DNA of 64,000 nt. It comes from Capilliphycus salinus. GTDB lineage: Bacteria > Cyanobacteriota > Cyanobacteriia > Cyanobacteriales > Microcoleaceae. The translations under genes and the position numbers were made by a program. This document shows, one piece after another, positions 61,747 through 64,000 of this stretch. Below the pieces are notes generated by a model, which was not told where the DNA came from, did no database searches, and saw only the letters and a program-made list of their open reading frames with translations. How positions within the stretch are numbered: the stretch's first letter is position 1; each line of letters begins with the position of its first letter. The stretch spans positions 1,922,001 through 1,986,000 of the forward strand of contig NZ_CP178543.1 in the NCBI RefSeq assembly GCF_047276495.1. The letters run 5' to 3'.

Positions 61747-62955
61747 TTATAACAAAAATCCTGCCGTTGCCGCAACAATTAAATTGGTTAAAACACCGCC
61801 AATCATCGCTCGAATTCCTAACTCAGCAAGTTCGCTGCGACGTTGGGGCGCTATCCCGCTTAACGCCCCAATTTGAATCCCAATTGAACCAATATTAGCA
61901 AAGCTACAAAGGGCAAATGTAGCAATTCTAATCGAACGTTCGGAAAGGGTATTATTTTTAATCAATTCGGCTAAATCTACATAGGCAATAAACTCATTTA
62001 AGATAATTTTTTTGCCAATTAATGCCGCAACTTGACTAACATCACCCCAAGAAACACCCGTGAGTAACGCGATGGGATACAACAGCCAACCCAAGATTAA
62101 ATCAAAAGAAAGTTGAGGATAGCCAAACAATCCCCCAAACCAACTTAAAACCGCATTTAAAAAGGCAATTAATGCCAAAAAAGCAATGATCACCGCAGCA
62201 ATATTAACCGCTAATTTTGCGCCTTCGATGGCACCACCCGCCGCCGCATCGACAACATTTGTCGCCGTTTTTTCGACGTTTAATTCTAACTTTCCTGCGG
62301 TTTCCGGTTTCTCGGTTTCCGGGTAGAGTAATTTAGAAATTCCTAACGCACAGGGCGCCGCCATTACCGAAGCCGAAATTAAGTCTCTCGCGGAAATTCC
62401 AAAAGACACATAAGCCGCCAAAACTCCCCCCGCAACCGTCGCAAAACCTCCCGTCATTACGGTGTTTAATTCCGATTTGGTCATGGTGTTGATAAAGGGT
62501 TTAACCAAAAGCGGCGCTTCCGTCATTCCCACAAACACATTCGCCGCATTAGAAAGCGATTCCGCCCCGGATGTTTTTGTCGTTTTTAACATCACCCAGG
62601 CGACGGCTTTAACGATTTGTTGGAGGATATTTAGATAGTACAAAACGGAGACAAAAGACGAGAAAAAGATAATAGTTGGTAAAACCTTAAACGCAAAAAA
62701 ATGTTCTTCGTAGTTTTCCCCAAAAACAAATTTAGCCCCCTCAACGGTAAAGTCTAAAAACTTGGTGACAACCGCACCAATAGCATCAAAAATTAAATAA
62801 GTACCGGGAATTTTGAGGATAATTACAGCCACAATAAATTGTAAGGCAATTCCCCAAAGAACGGGCCGCCAGTTAACAGCTTGGCGGTTGGCAGAGATGC
62901 TGTAGCCAATCCCCACAAACACAAAAATACCCAATAACGAGATGAAATTTTCCAC
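61747..62955 (-). CDS. Concentrative nucleoside transporter (CNT/NupC family)
   Basis: The 402-residue membrane protein imports nucleosides with H+ or Na+. About nine hydrophobic segments and the CNT motifs NVFVGMTEAPLLVKPF, GGFATVAGGVLAAYVSFGI and FANIGSIGIQIG are seen. It lies 33 bp after the purine permease gene in the same direction, consistent with a purine salvage uptake unit. Confidence 0.92.
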   Translation of the reverse strand: MENFISLLGIFVFVGIGYSISANRQAVNWRPVLWGIALQFIVAVIILKIPGTYLIFDAIGAVVTKFLDFTVEGAKFVFGENYEEHFFAFKVLPTIIFFSSFVSVLYYLNILQQIVKAVAWVMLKTTKTSGAESLSNAANVFVGMTEAPLLVKPFINTMTKSELNTVMTGGFATVAGGVLAAYVSFGISARDLISASVMAAPCALGISKLLYPETEKPETAGKLELNVEKTATNVVDAAAGGAIEGAKLAVNIAAVIIAFLALIAFLNAVLSWFGGLFGYPQLSFDLILGWLLYPIALLTGVSWGDVSQVAALIGKKIILNEFIAYVDLAELIKNNTLSERSIRIATFALCSFANIGSIGIQIGALSGIAPQRRSELAELGIRAMIGGVLTNLIVAATAGFLL

Positions 62956-62988
62956 TTAATTAACGCTCCGAATATCAGTTGAAAAACA

Positions 62989-64000
62989 TTAACCAAAACG
63001 CACCGTCATAAACACAAACCGCAGCACAAAAACACCCGCTAAAATCCAAGTGGCGGGGGAAACTTCCCGGCTTTTTCCTTGAAAGGCTTTTAACAGGGGA
63101 TAGCTAATAAAGCCAATCGATAATCCTTCGGCAATGGAGAAGGTTAACGGGATGGTAAACAGCGTTAAAAATGCCGGAATTGCTTCGGTTAAATCCTGCC
63201 AATTAATTTGGGCAATATTGGACAGCATCAAGACGCCAACAATTACTAATGTGGGCGTAGTTGCATAGGCGGGAATGGCTTGTAAAAGCGGAATAAATAG
63301 AATAGATAACCCCAATAAAATCGCCGTAATTACGGAGGTAAAACCCGTGCGTCCGCCTTCGGATACACCCGCCGCAGATTCAATATAAGTCGTCACGCTG
63401 GATGTTCCTAAAATCGCCCCCGATGTTGTTGCAATTGCATCCGCCATTAACGCTTGATTTGCCCGAGGAAGTTCGCCATTTTCATCAATATAACCCGCTT
63501 TCATAGCAACACCCGTAAGCGTGCCAACGGTGTCAAATAAATCAACAAATAAAAATACAAATGTCACCGCTACAAAATCCAAAAAATTATTAGCATTTAG
63601 ATTAACAAGTCCTAAAAATGCCTCTCCGAATAATTCTTTGGGAAAAGGCGGAATTTGAAAAAGTCCTTGAGGCGGCGGAGTTACGCCCAAAATCCAGCCT
63701 AAAATTGCGGTGGCTAAAATTCCCCACAATAAAGCGCCTTTGATGCGACGAACCATGAAAGCAGACGTGATAAAAATTCCCGCAATTGCCACTAAAGTTT
63801 GCGGTTCTTTTAAACTCCCAAAGGCGGTTTTGGTGACTTCATTCGCCACAATAATTCCCGCACCTCCGGCGTCAAGATTACTCCCCAAACCAATATAAGC
63901 AATAAACAAACCAATTCCCGCAGCCGTCGCACTTTTTAACGACATGGGAATAGCGGTAATAATTTGGCGGCGAATATTGCTGAGGGTTAATCCGATAAAA
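62989..64000 (-). CDS. AzgA-type purine permease (NCS2), 5'-truncated by the window edge
   Basis: At least 336 C-terminal residues of a multi-pass guanine/hypoxanthine (or adenine) permease are present; the frame stays open to the right edge (FIGLTLSNIRRQIITAIPMSLK precedes the first internal Met). Family patterns are AVSVGIGLF-like SATAAGIGLFIAYIGLG, VTFVFLFVDLFDTVGTLTGVA, and GTSSVTTYIESAAGVSEGGRTG. The apparent start at 63945 is not the true one. Confidence 0.93.
   Translation of the reverse strand, partial: FIGLTLSNIRRQIITAIPMSLKSATAAGIGLFIAYIGLGSNLDAGGAGIIVANEVTKTAFGSLKEPQTLVAIAGIFITSAFMVRRIKGALLWGILATAILGWILGVTPPPQGLFQIPPFPKELFGEAFLGLVNLNANNFLDFVAVTFVFLFVDLFDTVGTLTGVAMKAGYIDENGELPRANQALMADAIATTSGAILGTSSVTTYIESAAGVSEGGRTGFTSVITAILLGLSILFIPLLQAIPAYATTPTLVIVGVLMLSNIAQINWQDLTEAIPAFLTLFTIPLTFSIAEGLSIGFISYPLLKAFQGKSREVSPATWILAGVFVLRFVFMTVRFG

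Overview
The window reads as chromosomal DNA of a filamentous, non-marine-picoplankton type cyanobacterium (Oscillatoria/Lyngbya/Planktothrix-like; genus is an inference). Evidence: the cyanobacterial ribosomal-protein super-operon order (rplC first, no rpsJ, rpsN or rpmD, then truA-rplM-rpsI-rpmE-prfA), the photosynthetic NDH-1 gene ndhN, the cyanobacterial clock-input gene ldpA, a Ycf45 ATPase, many HIP1 octamers (GCGATCGC), and many small palindromic and tandem repeats typical of filamentous cyanobacteria. No rRNA, tRNA, CRISPR array or intact insertion sequence was found.

Region 1 (1-9682, minus strand): a chemosensory operon, in transcription order cheR(+TPR) - cheW-cheW fusion - three MCP genes - cheA with a C-terminal receiver - cheB (only its first 17 codons are in the window). 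The gene content resembles Wsp/alternative-function systems more than classic swimming chemotaxis. Two of the MCP genes share almost identical signalling halves and carry unrelated sensor halves.

Region 2 (9827-14011, minus): ycf45-like ATPase, ldpA, a 545-bp nested tandem-repeat element with terminal inverted repeats, and ndhN.

Region 3 (14137-33438, plus): the S10-spc-alpha super-operon with secY, adk, infA, rpmJ, rpoA and truA, ending in prfA. It is preceded by a consensus promoter and a leader of about 745 nt with no convincing gene.

Region 4 (33702-37169): small accessory genes: an HTH protein, a coupled two-gene unit whose second product looks like a PD-(D/E)XK nuclease variant, a membrane protein, a Cys-rich small protein and a ribbon-helix-helix/coiled-coil protein.

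Region 5 (37788-49843, plus): a complete cyanobactin (patellamide-type RiPP) cluster: patA protease, patB, patC, patD heterocyclase, patE precursor with three 8-residue cores (FTACATMC twice, ATICATMC once), patF prenyltransferase homologue, an extra VOC/DUF-like gene, and patG with oxidase plus macrocyclase domains. The expected pathway is: PatD cyclises Thr/Cys, PatA cuts the N-terminal side of each core, PatG oxidises thiazolines and macrocyclises. Predicted products are patellamide-like cyclic octapeptides containing Met.

Region 6 (49906-57486): hflX (with a problematic start), then a leftward block of unrecognised genes including two paralogous coiled-coil-rich proteins, next to a divergent XRE regulator/ImmA-type metallopeptidase pair. 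This block is the least explained part of the window.

Region 7 (57925-64000): type II NADH dehydrogenase, SnoaL-like, DoxX-like and MerA-like flavoprotein genes on the plus strand, convergent with a CNT nucleoside transporter and a truncated AzgA-type purine permease on the minus strand.
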